Source: Maridesulfovibrio sp. (GTDB taxonomy: Bacteria > Desulfobacterota > Desulfovibrionia > Desulfovibrionales > Desulfovibrionaceae). From it: a stretch of 64,000 nucleotides of DNA. Positions 15,196 through 25,300 of the stretch are shown in pieces (position 1 is the first letter of the stretch; each line of letters starts with the position of its first letter). A program made the position numbers and the translations under genes. The notes below the pieces were generated by a model that was given only the letters and a program-made list of their open reading frames with translations, was not told where the DNA came from and made no database searches. The stretch lies in the NCBI RefSeq assembly GCF_963666665.1, contig NZ_OY762999.1, forward strand, positions 2,051,501 to 2,115,500. The letters are read 5' to 3'.

Positions 15196-16347
15196 ATGAA
15201 GAATTTAAGCTGTTCAAGATCAATTTATTCTGAACTTGCGGAACTCAGGGATAAAAACAAAAGCCTGAGAAATTCCCTTCTTGCCAAATGCCCGGACTGT
15301 GGACAGTTCCGGTTCCGCGATCTTTTTTCTAACGCCGCTTCAGCCATTTTAATCCTAAACAAGGAAGGCGAAATCCTATTCGCCAACTCTGCTTTCACTA
15401 CAATTACGTCCTATGATCAGGATGAAGTTATCGGTAAGCTATTGCATGAAATACTTGTTTCCGAAGATGACAGCGAGGGCAGAGAGTATCTGTATAATCT
15501 TTTTTGCGGCCCTGCTGGAAAAGCAAATATTAGTCTAGCTATTACCGATAAAAACAATGCTCCCCATTTCATTGACATGTCAGTAGCCAACATTGCAGCT
15601 ACCTGCGACACCCCTGAAAACTGCATATGCATTATGCAGGATGTTACTTCCGAAAAAGAAGCCGAACACCGCCGCGAAGAGTTGATTGAAGAACTGATGG
15701 AAGTAAAAGAACTTCAAGAAGATAACGCAGCACAGTTGGCTACCCTACTCCATGAGCTTGATGAAAAGAACTATGCCTTGGAACTGGAAATTGCCGAGAG
15801 AAAAAAAGCAGAACAAAAGCTCAAGGAAAGTGAAGAAAGATTCAAGAATTTGAGTATAACCGACCAGCTGACCGGACTTTTCAACCGTCGTCACATGCTC
15901 GATGTTGCAGAAAAAGAGATTTTCAAAAGCCGAAACACCGGAAATCCATTAAGCATAATGCTCATGGATGTAGATGACTTTAAGATGTTTAATGACACTT
16001 ACGGTCATGCTGCAGGTGATGATATCCTTGAGGCCATAGGCAAAATTATCAAAAATAATATTCGTGGCAAAGACAAAGCCTTCCGCTATGGCGGAGAGGA
16101 ATTCATGGTTATCCTGCCCGAAACAAACGGTCTTGAAGCTATCAAGGTAGCAGAAAACATTCGCATCGCACTGGCTGAATATAAATACCATCCAAAAGAC
16201 GGATCACCCATCCATAAAACAATAAGCATCGGCGTTGCTGAATTTTCCAACGACGAGTCTTTGGAGAAAGTGATCAAACGTGCAGATGACAATATGTACC
16301 GTTGTAAAATAAAGGGTAAAAACAGAGTTTATTTTTCCTGTGAATAA
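15196..16347 (+). CDS. PAS-GGDEF diguanylate cyclase
   Basis: A 383-residue protein that should make cyclic di-GMP from two GTP. The ATG at 15196 is used because GAGGGG lies nine bases upstream; the frame is open from a GTG at 15151 lacking such a site. Order: a short N-terminal part with a CPDCG pair, a PAS domain (about 45-170, 'RDLFSNAASAILILNKEGEI'), a coiled coil rich in Glu and Lys (170-225), and a GGDEF domain with 'TDQLTGLFNRRHM', 'DVDDFKMFNDTYGHAAGDD' and the active motif GGEEF. RGKD five residues before GGEEF matches the RxxD inhibitory site, so product inhibition is expected. No signal peptide or membrane segment is seen, so it is probably a soluble sensor. Confidence 0.9.
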   Translation: MKNLSCSRSIYSELAELRDKNKSLRNSLLAKCPDCGQFRFRDLFSNAASAILILNKEGEILFANSAFTTITSYDQDEVIGKLLHEILVSEDDSEGREYLYNLFCGPAGKANISLAITDKNNAPHFIDMSVANIAATCDTPENCICIMQDVTSEKEAEHRREELIEELMEVKELQEDNAAQLATLLHELDEKNYALELEIAERKKAEQKLKESEERFKNLSITDQLTGLFNRRHMLDVAEKEIFKSRNTGNPLSIMLMDVDDFKMFNDTYGHAAGDDILEAIGKIIKNNIRGKDKAFRYGGEEFMVILPETNGLEAIKVAENIRIALAEYKYHPKDGSPIHKTISIGVAEFSNDESLEKVIKRADDNMYRCKIKGKNRVYFSCE

Positions 16348-17012
16348 TCCTTTGTGCTGTCAAAGTGGTTTGCACGAACCGTTTCAGCCAAGTCTTTTTC
16401 AAGCTCAATAAAAATCTCAGTAAGCCCTTTGTTCATAGCTTTTACAAGGGCAGCAGGTCCGGTTGAGCCTATTGTCTCCTCTCTGCTGAAATCACGTGAA
16501 TACACAATTGGAAGATCGGGATTGCTGTTGTTGAGCATGATGAATTGCATCTTGATGACCGCCTTCGGCTCCATACAGGAATAATCACCATAAATTGAAT
16601 TGACCACACCTTCCAGAAGCAATTCTCCTGTACCAAGGCTTTCAGGCCCCAGCACATTGGCAAAAACTCCAGACTTACCCATCCAAACCCGCAAATCCTG
16701 AGTTATCAATGATGCAGGCGGAACAAAAAAAGAATTATAGTAATCGGCCTCAAAGACATTATCACCAACCTTATAGACAAGGTCACGATCTTCATAACGC
16801 GGTGAAATTTTGATCCTGCGGACAATCAGATTCTTTACAGATTTAATATTGTTTTCCTGTACATCATCACGAACAACATCGAGAGTGTAATATTTTCGGT
16901 CAAGACTGGGCCGCTCCAGCTTTACGCAACCTGCTGCTGCACAGAGAGCAACAAACACCAACATAACCGAAATGTTACATATCCAAAAATTTATTAATTT
17001 ATTTTTTCCCAT
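16329..17012 (-). CDS. Mla/Pqi-type ABC transport auxiliary lipoprotein
   Basis: A 227-residue lipoprotein: a hydrophobic N-terminus (INFWICNISVMLVFVALCAA) ending in lipobox AAGC, then an 'RKYYTLDV' start typical of the PqiC/ABC-type auxiliary lipoprotein family, with 'IKSVKNLIVRRIKISPRYED' and an 'SFFVPPASLITQDLRVWM' block. It is the last gene of the lipid-transport operon, its start codon overlapping the mlaD stop by one base. By analogy with PqiC and MlaA-type partners it should sit in the outer membrane or periplasm and help lipid pass between the MCE protein and the outer membrane. Its end overlaps the 3' end of the convergent cyclase gene by 19 bases. Confidence 0.8.
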   Translation of the reverse strand: MGKNKLINFWICNISVMLVFVALCAAAGCVKLERPSLDRKYYTLDVVRDDVQENNIKSVKNLIVRRIKISPRYEDRDLVYKVGDNVFEADYYNSFFVPPASLITQDLRVWMGKSGVFANVLGPESLGTGELLLEGVVNSIYGDYSCMEPKAVIKMQFIMLNNSNPDLPIVYSRDFSREETIGSTGPAALVKAMNKGLTEIFIELEKDLAETVRANHFDSTKDYSQEK

Positions 17013-18169
17013 TACTTACTCCCCTGCTTAAGCGGAGCCTGTTTCGGCGGATCACCAAAGAGGACACCGGAAGGATATTGTCTGGCCTCATTACTGAGTT
17101 CCCGTAAATTTTCCATCAGCCTGCGTACATTATCCAGAATTGCTTCGATATTTCCCTGCTGTCCCGCCACAGTCATATTCACCCTTGAAAGTGTAGATTC
17201 AAAACGTGCGGCCGCCCCCTTGATTCTGTTAGAGGCTTCGCTGATATTATTAAGGGTAGTAGAAAGATCTGCCAGCGTCTGCTTGCCTTTAGGCCCTGAA
17301 AGATATTCTTCCATACCTCCGGTCACATTTTTAGCACTCTCGGAAGCTTTACGGATATCCTTCATAGCAGCCACAATATCGCCGGAAGAGCTTTCCATGA
17401 CTGTCCGCAGGTTACGGGCCGCAGCCGCCACATCGGGCATAAGGTTATCCACTTCCGGATCAGCCAAAAGCTGGTTTACACGGGCAATAAATTTTTCGGC
17501 CTCGGTAAGAGTTCCGGTCAAACGCTTACTGATCTCGCCGGTATCTGAATTTTTAAGAAAGGTGCTCATACTCTGGGCCACGGAACGGACGTCCTCAATA
17601 GCCTCGGAGATATTGGCCTTGTTGATATCCTCAAGCGTATCACTGATGGAAGCAACCGCGCTCTCGACTTTACTCATCATGGACGGAGCTGAAGGTACAT
17701 AAAGATGTTTCGGCTTCCATGTAATTTCCAAAGGAGGATTTTTTGTTGGATCAACATAATCAATTTCAAGAAAAAGCTGGCCGGTCAGCCCGAGAGAAAC
17801 AGGACGGGCACGCAAGCCCCGATTAACTTCTTTCTTCAAGGCATGGACCAGCTCCTGCCCTTCCTTGGTTTTAAACATCTTATGATTAAGATCGCCAAGA
17901 AGATATACGTAGCGCAACGCACTCTGGTTTAAATCCACATAGTGATCGGTCACAAAACCGATCTGACTGACGGTACCGATTTTAACCCCGCGGAATTTGA
18001 TAGGTGAACCGACCTCAAGACCATTCACGGACTCATTAAGGTAGGTTTCCATTTTAACACTTTGCTCAAATATCTTACCCGCGCCAAGTATTGCCAGCAC
18101 CGACACAAAAAGTATGGTGCCGATAATTATAAAAAGTCCCAGCCTGAAAGGATTGGTTTTCCGACTCAT
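17012..18169 (-). CDS. mlaD: MlaD-like MCE-domain substrate-binding protein
   Basis: A 385-residue protein with a single N-terminal membrane anchor (LGLFIIIGTILFVSVLAILG), then an MCE domain ('LNESVNGLEVGSPIKFRGVK' followed by IGTVSQIGF), and a long C-terminal helical part that ends in a Pro/Lys-rich tail. MCE proteins form rings in the periplasm that carry phospholipids between the inner membrane permease and the outer membrane. The C-terminal 200 residues, with many Ser/Ala/Ile-rich heptads, are longer than in E. coli MlaD and resemble the helical barrel of PqiB/LetB-type or YebT-type proteins. It overlaps mlaF by four bases (ATGA) and is co-translated with it. Confidence 0.88.
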   Translation of the reverse strand: MSRKTNPFRLGLFIIIGTILFVSVLAILGAGKIFEQSVKMETYLNESVNGLEVGSPIKFRGVKIGTVSQIGFVTDHYVDLNQSALRYVYLLGDLNHKMFKTKEGQELVHALKKEVNRGLRARPVSLGLTGQLFLEIDYVDPTKNPPLEITWKPKHLYVPSAPSMMSKVESAVASISDTLEDINKANISEAIEDVRSVAQSMSTFLKNSDTGEISKRLTGTLTEAEKFIARVNQLLADPEVDNLMPDVAAAARNLRTVMESSSGDIVAAMKDIRKASESAKNVTGGMEEYLSGPKGKQTLADLSTTLNNISEASNRIKGAAARFESTLSRVNMTVAGQQGNIEAILDNVRRLMENLRELSNEARQYPSGVLFGDPPKQAPLKQGSK

Positions 18170-18963
18170 ATATTCTCCGTAGCCAAGGTCTGTTCCATAG
18201 CTTTACTTTCAACTTCTCGATGAAAGAACCTACGCACAAGCGGATGCTCCGATTTCTCACTCAGAATACGGGGATCACCTTCGGCAATAATGCCACGAGT
18301 GCTCTTGTCGAGCATGATCACCCGATCCGCAATGGAAAAAATAGATTGTAACTCATGTGTTACAATTACAAATGTTACCCCCAGCGAACGTGATAAGCTG
18401 CGAATCAACTCATCGAGCTCGGCTGAAGTGATAGGATCAAGCCCGGCAGAAGGCTCATCCAGAAATAGAATTTTGGGATCAAGGGCCATAGCTCTGGCAA
18501 TAGCCCCGCGCTTGAGCATTCCCCCGGAAAGTTCGGAGGGCATCTTATCCGCTGAAGCTTCAAGACCGACCAGAGAAAGCTTCATACGTGCGGTGTAATC
18601 CATGGCTTCTCGCGGCATGGACGTAAATTCCTCCAGCGGAAGGCGTACATTTTCAAGCAGAGTCATGGAGCCGAACAAAGCTCCCATCTGATACATAACC
18701 CCGATCCGCTGCAATATTGCCAATCTATGCCGTCCGTAAGCAGAACCTATATCATCCCCTTCGATAAGGATTTCACCGGCTGCCGGAGGATAAAGTCCGA
18801 TCATATGCTTCAGCACAGTACTCTTACCGCAACCGGATCCACCGAGGATAACAAAAATTTCCCCCTGCCGGACATCAAAAGAAATATCATCGATGATGAC
18901 CGCATCACCGTAGGCGCAGGTCAGGTTCTGCACGTTAATTATATTTTTATTTGTGCGAACCAA
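18166..18963 (-). CDS. mlaF: MlaF-like ABC transporter ATPase
   Basis: A 265-residue ATPase of the lipid-asymmetry type. Walker A is GGSGCGKSTVLKHMIG, the ABC signature is LSGGMLKRGAIARAMA, and Walker B is 'ILFLDEPSAGLDP', followed by the switch His in 'VTHELQSIF'. The 'GLDPITSAELDELI' sequence is characteristic of the MlaF group. The start is a TTG at 18963, one base after the mlaE stop; no better start lies nearby, so translation is probably coupled to mlaE. It powers MlaE in the inner membrane. Confidence 0.93.
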   Translation of the reverse strand: MVRTNKNIINVQNLTCAYGDAVIIDDISFDVRQGEIFVILGGSGCGKSTVLKHMIGLYPPAAGEILIEGDDIGSAYGRHRLAILQRIGVMYQMGALFGSMTLLENVRLPLEEFTSMPREAMDYTARMKLSLVGLEASADKMPSELSGGMLKRGAIARAMALDPKILFLDEPSAGLDPITSAELDELIRSLSRSLGVTFVIVTHELQSIFSIADRVIMLDKSTRGIIAEGDPRILSEKSEHPLVRRFFHREVESKAMEQTLATENI

Positions 18964-18964
18964 T

Positions 18965-20080
18965 TTAAATACCCGTAAGGAAAAAGATTACTGCAAAAAT
19001 ACCATCAAACACGGCAATAAGAATAATTCCGCTGACCACTGCGCTGGTGGTGGAATCACCCACCGCACTGGCCCCTGACTTGGTAACCAGCCCGCGCTGG
19101 CAACCGATCCCGGCAACAAGAAAACTGAAGACTACTGCCTTGATCATACCTCCGGAAAAGTCCATCCACTGCACATTCTCAAAAACTCGCCCGCAATATG
19201 TCGCCAACGGATAGCCCATGGAAAGCATAACCAGCGCCCCGCCCACAAGGCTCATGAAGTTGAAAAAGAGGGTCAGCAGCGGAGTCATGCAGACAGTAGC
19301 CAGCACCCGTGGCAGAACGAGAAAACTTACAGGATTAAGCCCCATGGTATTCAGGGCATCCAGCTCCTCATTGACTTTCATGGTCCCTATTTCAGCGGCA
19401 AAAGCTGATCCGGTCCGTCCGGCAAGCAAAATAGCTGTGACCATAGGACCAAGTTCGCGAAACATGACCAAGCCGAGCATGTTGGGTACAAAAATTTCAG
19501 CCCCGAAACGCATCAGGGATACTGCGGACTGGAATGACATGATCAACCCCATCAGGAAACCGATCAGCAGGATGATAGGCAATCCGTCTGCTCCGACTTT
19601 CTCACATGTAAGCCAGAAATCAGGCCAGCGCAGCCTGTTCTTTAAAGTCGCGGTAGAAAGGGATGCAAGAACGCAATTCCCTGTAAATTCAATTTGTTCA
19701 CGCATATCTGCGGCCACAGCCTGACCGGATAATCCGACGGATGTAATCCAGCCCTGTATGCCGCCTTTGTTTTTTACCTGCTCACTTGGTGGAGCAGCTT
19801 TATCAAGGTCAAATAAATCAAGAAAAGATGCAAACTCGGGACGCAGCCCGTTAATGACGAGAGAACTACCCCGATCACGGCAGCCGGCCTTCATCATCAT
19901 AAACAACGAAGCTCCGCCTCCGTCCAGATATTCAATCCCGGAACATTCCACCACCGAACACCCTGCCGCCACAGCGGCACGGGCTTTATCCCAGACTTCC
20001 CCGGCTCCTTCGGCATCAAGACGACCGGAGACACTCATAGTTGAGCCTGATATTTGAAATGCAATAGAATCTGAGATCAT
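18965..20080 (-). CDS. mlaE: MlaE-like permease with N-terminal STAS domain
   Basis: A 371-residue inner membrane protein. Residues 1-100 form a STAS domain ('SGIEYLDGGGASLFMMMKAG', the site normally held by a separate MlaB protein), and residues 115-371 form the MlaE permease with about six membrane segments and the family block 'MFRELGPMVTAILLAGRTGS' followed by 'EIGTMKVNEELDALNTMG'. The STAS-MlaE fusion explains the lack of a separate mlaB gene. It heads the operon mlaE-mlaF-mlaD-lipoprotein, the likely phospholipid shuttle that maintains outer membrane asymmetry. Only a weak binding site (AAGAG) precedes its ATG. Confidence 0.92.
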   Translation of the reverse strand: MISDSIAFQISGSTMSVSGRLDAEGAGEVWDKARAAVAAGCSVVECSGIEYLDGGGASLFMMMKAGCRDRGSSLVINGLRPEFASFLDLFDLDKAAPPSEQVKNKGGIQGWITSVGLSGQAVAADMREQIEFTGNCVLASLSTATLKNRLRWPDFWLTCEKVGADGLPIILLIGFLMGLIMSFQSAVSLMRFGAEIFVPNMLGLVMFRELGPMVTAILLAGRTGSAFAAEIGTMKVNEELDALNTMGLNPVSFLVLPRVLATVCMTPLLTLFFNFMSLVGGALVMLSMGYPLATYCGRVFENVQWMDFSGGMIKAVVFSFLVAGIGCQRGLVTKSGASAVGDSTTSAVVSGIILIAVFDGIFAVIFFLTGI

Positions 20081-20286
20081 AATAATACACTCTTTTCCAA
20101 TTATATATCATGCTTTCTAGCAGGTGGTAAGTCGAAAGGGAAGCAAGAAGTATGCAGGATTCAATGCTGCCATATTTTCTAATTCTATATGTATCCATTA
20201 CTACTCTGCAGTGGTATATTATTAATTGATTACAGCTAAACATACCATCAGAACATGTAATAAATAAGCCAGCCGGAGGCAAATCG

Positions 20287-22254
20287 ATGACTATAAAAAT
20301 GAAGCTTTGGTCTATTGGAGCCTTAGCACTAGCAGGATTATTCGCTGTTTTTGCCATCAACTTTTATGGCACGCAACTAATGCAGAAAAATCTGCTTATG
20401 GAAGAGCACGCGCTTGAACTCGAAATTGAAATGCTGCAGGCCAGACGGGCAGAAAAAGATTTCCTGCTGCGCAAGGAGGCAGATTATATTGACAAAGTTA
20501 AGGCTAAAACAAAATCAATGCATACCCATCTTGCAGAACTTGAAAAAAGTCCTCTCAAGGACTTAGCGACACAGGGTAAATCGCTTACTTCTGGTTATGA
20601 AAAACAATTTATGGTTGTTGCCAATAATTTTATAAAGCTGGGCCTTACTGAAGACTCCGGACTACAAGGACAATTGCGTAAAGCAGTCCACGATGCCGAA
20701 AAGGCTGTAATAGGCAGTGACAAAATTTATGAGGCTGGAATCCTCAGACTGCGCAGAAACGAAAAAGATTTCATGATGAGAGTCGACCCCAAATACTTGG
20801 ATAAATTCAGCAAAAACATGGAACTACTCGTCACCAGCATTGAAGAATCCTACTTTGAACCTGAACGCAAGAACTACATTCTCGAAAAACTTAAAACTTA
20901 TGGCACCGGCATGAACCAGTATGCCCAGATGACTCTCAAACTAAAATCAGAACAAGACAAATTCAGGAAAATAATCCATAAAATGGAACCGCTCCTTGAA
21001 GATCTTTCACACAAATCAGAAAAGCAATTACACGAGCAACAGCAACTGATCAGCAACGCAACTATCGCAGCTGAGTTGATTGCCGCTGCATTGCTCATTA
21101 CAGCAATAATCTTCATTATCCGATCCATTCTCGGCCCACTTTCAGCATTACAGGCGTGTGCTAGAGAAGTCAGTGGCGGTGATTTTGAATCATGCAACAG
21201 AATCAGTTTTCACGGAGAACTGGAGGAGTTACGCGTAACAATTGCTGAGATGGTCATCCAGTTAAAGAAAAGCATGGACGAAGCTGAGCAAAAATCTGTT
21301 GAGGCAGACAATCAGGCTCAGAAAGCTAAGATGGCTATGGAAGAAGCCCACTCTGAAAAAGAATATGCAACTTCACTTCTTGCGACTCTTTCCGCCATTG
21401 CGGATGATGCAGGTGACATCACCTTAAGTCTCAACTCTGCGGCAGAAGAACTTGCACGCCAGTCCTCAGGAATTATGCAAGGAGCCGATAACCAGAAGCA
21501 CCGGGTACAGGAAACGGCCACAGCCGTTGACCAAATGAGTGCAACTATCCTTGAAGTAGCCAGTAACTCTTCCAATGCATCCGAAGGCACCCGGAATGCT
21601 GCCGAGAAAGCCCATGAAGGATTCTCCATTGTTGAACAGGTGGTCGAAGCAACAAATCAGGTTCAGGCAAGCACAGGAGAGCTGCAGACGGCTCTTGCCA
21701 AGCAGGACCAACAGGCCGAATCCATTGGCGAAATTATGAACGTAATTTCAGACATTGCCGACCAGACCAACCTTCTGGCCCTGAATGCCGCCATTGAAGC
21801 CGCGCGGGCAGGAGAAGCAGGTCGCGGATTCGCTGTTGTAGCAGATGAAGTCCGTAAACTGGCTGAAAAGACCATGACAGCCACACAGGAAGTTGGCAGC
21901 GCTATTTCCGCAATTCAAAGCGGCACTTCCACCAGTCTGGAAATTATGCAATCAACAGAAAAAGCAGTTAGCAAATGTTCCGAGCTGGCCGAGAATGCCG
22001 GTATTTCATTAAAGTCCATTGTTGAAATCGTTACCGAATCAGCTAATCAGGTTGAATCGATCGCTACTGCAACGGAAGAGCAATCAGCCGCAGCCGAACA
22101 GATCAATTCTTCCACTATGGAGATAAACACCATTTCTGCTGATATATCAGACAATGTAGCCCAGTCCGCAGAAGCTGCTGATAATGTCAGCCAGCTTGCA
22201 TCTGAACTTCAGGCACTTATCGAAAAGATGCATAAAGCAAAGGACAAGCGCTAA
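20287..22254 (+). CDS. Methyl-accepting chemotaxis protein with HBM sensor domain
   Basis: A 655-residue chemoreceptor. One membrane helix at residues 8-30 and another at about 255-280 flank a periplasmic helical domain with two copies of the 'R(R/A)xEKDFLLR'-like signature ('ARRAEKDFLLRKE' and 'LRRNEKDFMMRVD'), which marks the helical bimodular (HBM) class that in other bacteria senses organic acids. Then come a HAMP domain and the cytoplasmic signalling domain with the conserved hairpin 'SDIADQTNLLALNAAIEAAR' and 'GRGFAVVADEVRKLAEKT'. There is no C-terminal NWETF-type pentapeptide. Good start: GGAGG seven bases upstream of the ATG. It is a monocistronic gene ending in a bidirectional terminator. 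Ligand unknown. Confidence 0.92.
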   Translation: MTIKMKLWSIGALALAGLFAVFAINFYGTQLMQKNLLMEEHALELEIEMLQARRAEKDFLLRKEADYIDKVKAKTKSMHTHLAELEKSPLKDLATQGKSLTSGYEKQFMVVANNFIKLGLTEDSGLQGQLRKAVHDAEKAVIGSDKIYEAGILRLRRNEKDFMMRVDPKYLDKFSKNMELLVTSIEESYFEPERKNYILEKLKTYGTGMNQYAQMTLKLKSEQDKFRKIIHKMEPLLEDLSHKSEKQLHEQQQLISNATIAAELIAAALLITAIIFIIRSILGPLSALQACAREVSGGDFESCNRISFHGELEELRVTIAEMVIQLKKSMDEAEQKSVEADNQAQKAKMAMEEAHSEKEYATSLLATLSAIADDAGDITLSLNSAAEELARQSSGIMQGADNQKHRVQETATAVDQMSATILEVASNSSNASEGTRNAAEKAHEGFSIVEQVVEATNQVQASTGELQTALAKQDQQAESIGEIMNVISDIADQTNLLALNAAIEAARAGEAGRGFAVVADEVRKLAEKTMTATQEVGSAISAIQSGTSTSLEIMQSTEKAVSKCSELAENAGISLKSIVEIVTESANQVESIATATEEQSAAAEQINSSTMEINTISADISDNVAQSAEAADNVSQLASELQALIEKMHKAKDKR

Positions 22255-22277
22255 GTTTCACCTGCCATAACCAAAAC

Positions 22278-22316
22278 AAAATGGCCTGCATATCTTGTAG
22301 ATATGCAGGCCATTTC
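22278..22316. terminator. Bidirectional terminator between mcp and putA
   Basis: A perfect 16-bp stem (22279-22294 with 22300-22315) with a five-base loop; T-rich tails on both strands. It serves the convergent chemoreceptor and putA genes. Confidence 0.92.
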
Positions 22317-22336
22317 ATTTTCTATTCTTGATTAAA

Positions 22337-25300
22337 CTATGCCACCCAATCATCATCCTCAGAGATGGGTGCGAATCCACGACGCATGGTGTTTTCGCAA
22401 ACAAGGCGCGGATCCATGAACTGGAGCAGGTAGTCGGGACCACCGGACTTGGAGCCCACACCGGACATCTTAAATCCTCCAAATGCGTGGCGTTCAACCA
22501 AAGCACCTACACTGGGCTTGTTAAGGTAGAGGTTACCGACGCGGAATTCACGGGTAGCCTTTTCAAGATGCTTGGGACTTCTGGAATAGACAGCACCGGT
22601 CAACGCAAACCTGGTGGAGTTGGCGATATCGATTGCTTCGTCAAAATCCTTGGCCCGCATAATGGACAGAACCGGTCCGAAGACTTCTTCCTGTGCAATG
22701 CGATGCTCCTTGGTAATGCCATCCACAACCAGCAACGGTGCGTAACAGCCCTTGTCGCGATATTCAGCCGGAGCTTCATGCTTGATAACTACGTTACCTT
22801 CCTGCTCGGCAATTTTACAGTACTCAAGCACGTTCTTTTGAGCTGCCTTATCGACAACCGGTCCCATGTAATTGGTAGGATCTTCAGCAGGTCCAAGCTT
22901 GATGGACGAAGCTGCTTCCTTGAGGCGATGAATGAAACGATCATAAATGGAATCAAGGACAATAACTCGGGAACAAGCCGAACATTTCTGGCCCTGAAAA
23001 CCGAAGGCCGCGTAAAGTACACCGAGTACTGCTTCATCAAGGTCAGCATCATCATCAATGATAATGCCGTTCTTACCGCCCATTTCAGCAATAACCTTCT
23101 TGCACTGTTCCTGTCCGGGATGAACCTTGGCGGCACGTTCCTGAATACGCAGGCCGACTTCCATTGATCCGGTGAATGCAATAACGGAAACATCGGGATG
23201 GTCAACCAGATGATCACCCATTACCGAACCGCGGCCGGGGCAGTAGTTGAATACACCGTCCGGCAGGCCTGCAGCCTTGAACATTTCCACGATACCGTAA
23301 CCAACTGCGGAAGAAATTCCGGCAGGCTTGTAAACAACCGGACAACCGGACACAATTGCAGCTGAAACCATCCCTACACTGATAGCCAGCGGGAAGTTCC
23401 ACGGAGCAATCACCGCGGCAACACCCTTGCCCTGATAAAAATACTGGGAATATTCACCCGGTGCGTTACCCATACGCTTGGGAACACCAAGACGTATCAT
23501 CTCGCGGGCATAATATTCGAGGAAGTCGATAGCCTCGGCAACATCAGCCTGAGCCTGATCCCACTGCTTTCCGACTTCTAGAACCTGCAAGGCACAAAGG
23601 TCATAAATATTATCCTTGAGATACTGAGAAGCCTTGAGCAGATACTGGGCACGTTCTTTGGGCTCGACATCACGCCACTCGAGGTAAGCCTGTTTTGCTG
23701 TTGCAACGGCCTTATCGACTTCCGCTGTTCCTGCCTGACAAACGGAACCGATGATCTCGGAAGTATCAGCCGGATTGTAAGAATCGAGAGTATCGTCGGT
23801 AACGATTTCCTGTCCACCGATATAGAGCGGGTAGCGTTTGCCGAAATCCTTCCTGATCTTAGACATGGCTACGGGGAAACCGGCACGCTCTTCTTTCACA
23901 GTGAAATCAGCAGGCGGGAAGTTGTTGAACGGCGGCAGTTCACCTTCAGGAGTCTTGTTACCCGGATTCTTTTTAGGCTTGGCGGCAAGTTCCCGCTCAA
24001 GGGTCAGCTCAGGATTTTCCAACAGACGACTTACATCAGCTTCATCTGCAAAGGTCTGCTTGAGGAAGGATTCGTTAGCGGTGTTTTCCAGCAGGCGGCG
24101 AACAAGATAAGCCATACCGGGAATAAGGTCACCGTATGGGCAGTAGAGGCGGACACGTTTGGCAACGTTGCGGAGACCTTTACGTACTGGTTCAGCCATT
24201 CCGTAAAGAACCTGAAACTCATATCTGTCTTCAGGAACGCCAAGTTCATTGGCAACTTCCATTACTGAAGAAATTGTACGGATGTTGTGTGAAGCGCATG
24301 CAAAATGGCAGATATCCTGATTCTCAAGAATCATTCGGGCCACACGCTCATAAGCCATGTCGGATTCGGGCTTGTGAGTCCAGACCGGAACAGGCCAATC
24401 ATTCTGCTTGGCGAGTACGGTTTCGTAATCCCAGTAAGCACCCTTTACCAGACGAATGGAGATTGGCAGATTCTCTGCGCGAGCCCACTCGATCATGTCG
24501 GAGACATCATCATCCACGCTGCGCAGGTAGGCCTGAAAAACAATTCCGAGATGCGGATAATCAGGATATTTTTTCCTGAACCGCTTGTACATTTCAACGG
24601 TGGGCTCTTTATATTTCAGGGCTTCCATGTCGATACACATGAAACCGCCCATGCCCATGATCTTCTTGTACACAGGCTCGATGGCATCCATCATACCCTG
24701 CACAGTACCTTCAAGGTCTACCGGCTTGGACTGGGAGTAAAATGCGGAAGGCTTAACTGCTACGTTGATCTTGGGAGCATGGCCCCAGTCAAGATCACCG
24801 GAAGCATCAAGGGCATCCCATTTCTTGTATTCATTTTCGATTGCATCAAGGACTTCCAGATAACCATCACGGTAAGCTGCAGCTTCCTCATGTGAAACGG
24901 TAGCTTCACCAAGCAGGTCAAGGACAAATGCAAAACCGTCTTTACGCAGCTTGCGAATGCCTTTAACCGCTTCCTTGGATTTCTGGCCGATAATAAACTG
25001 GCGGGCCATGCCTTCAATGTTGGAGCGGATAGTCTTGTTCAGCACCTTGGCGACAAGCCCACCGCCAAATCCGGTCTTGGTGGCACCCCACTTGAGAACA
25101 TCGGGGATATTGCTGTCTTCTCCGGCAAAATACTCTTCAATGTGCCTCGAAAGAGACTCGGAAGTATTCAGGTATGGCAACACATCAACAAAGCGGAACA
25201 TCTGGACCTTGAAATCTTCATTTTTCATGGACCAGTCCATAACCTTACCTGTCCACCAACCCTTATTAAAGACTGAAGGCGCTTCACCGGATATGGAATC

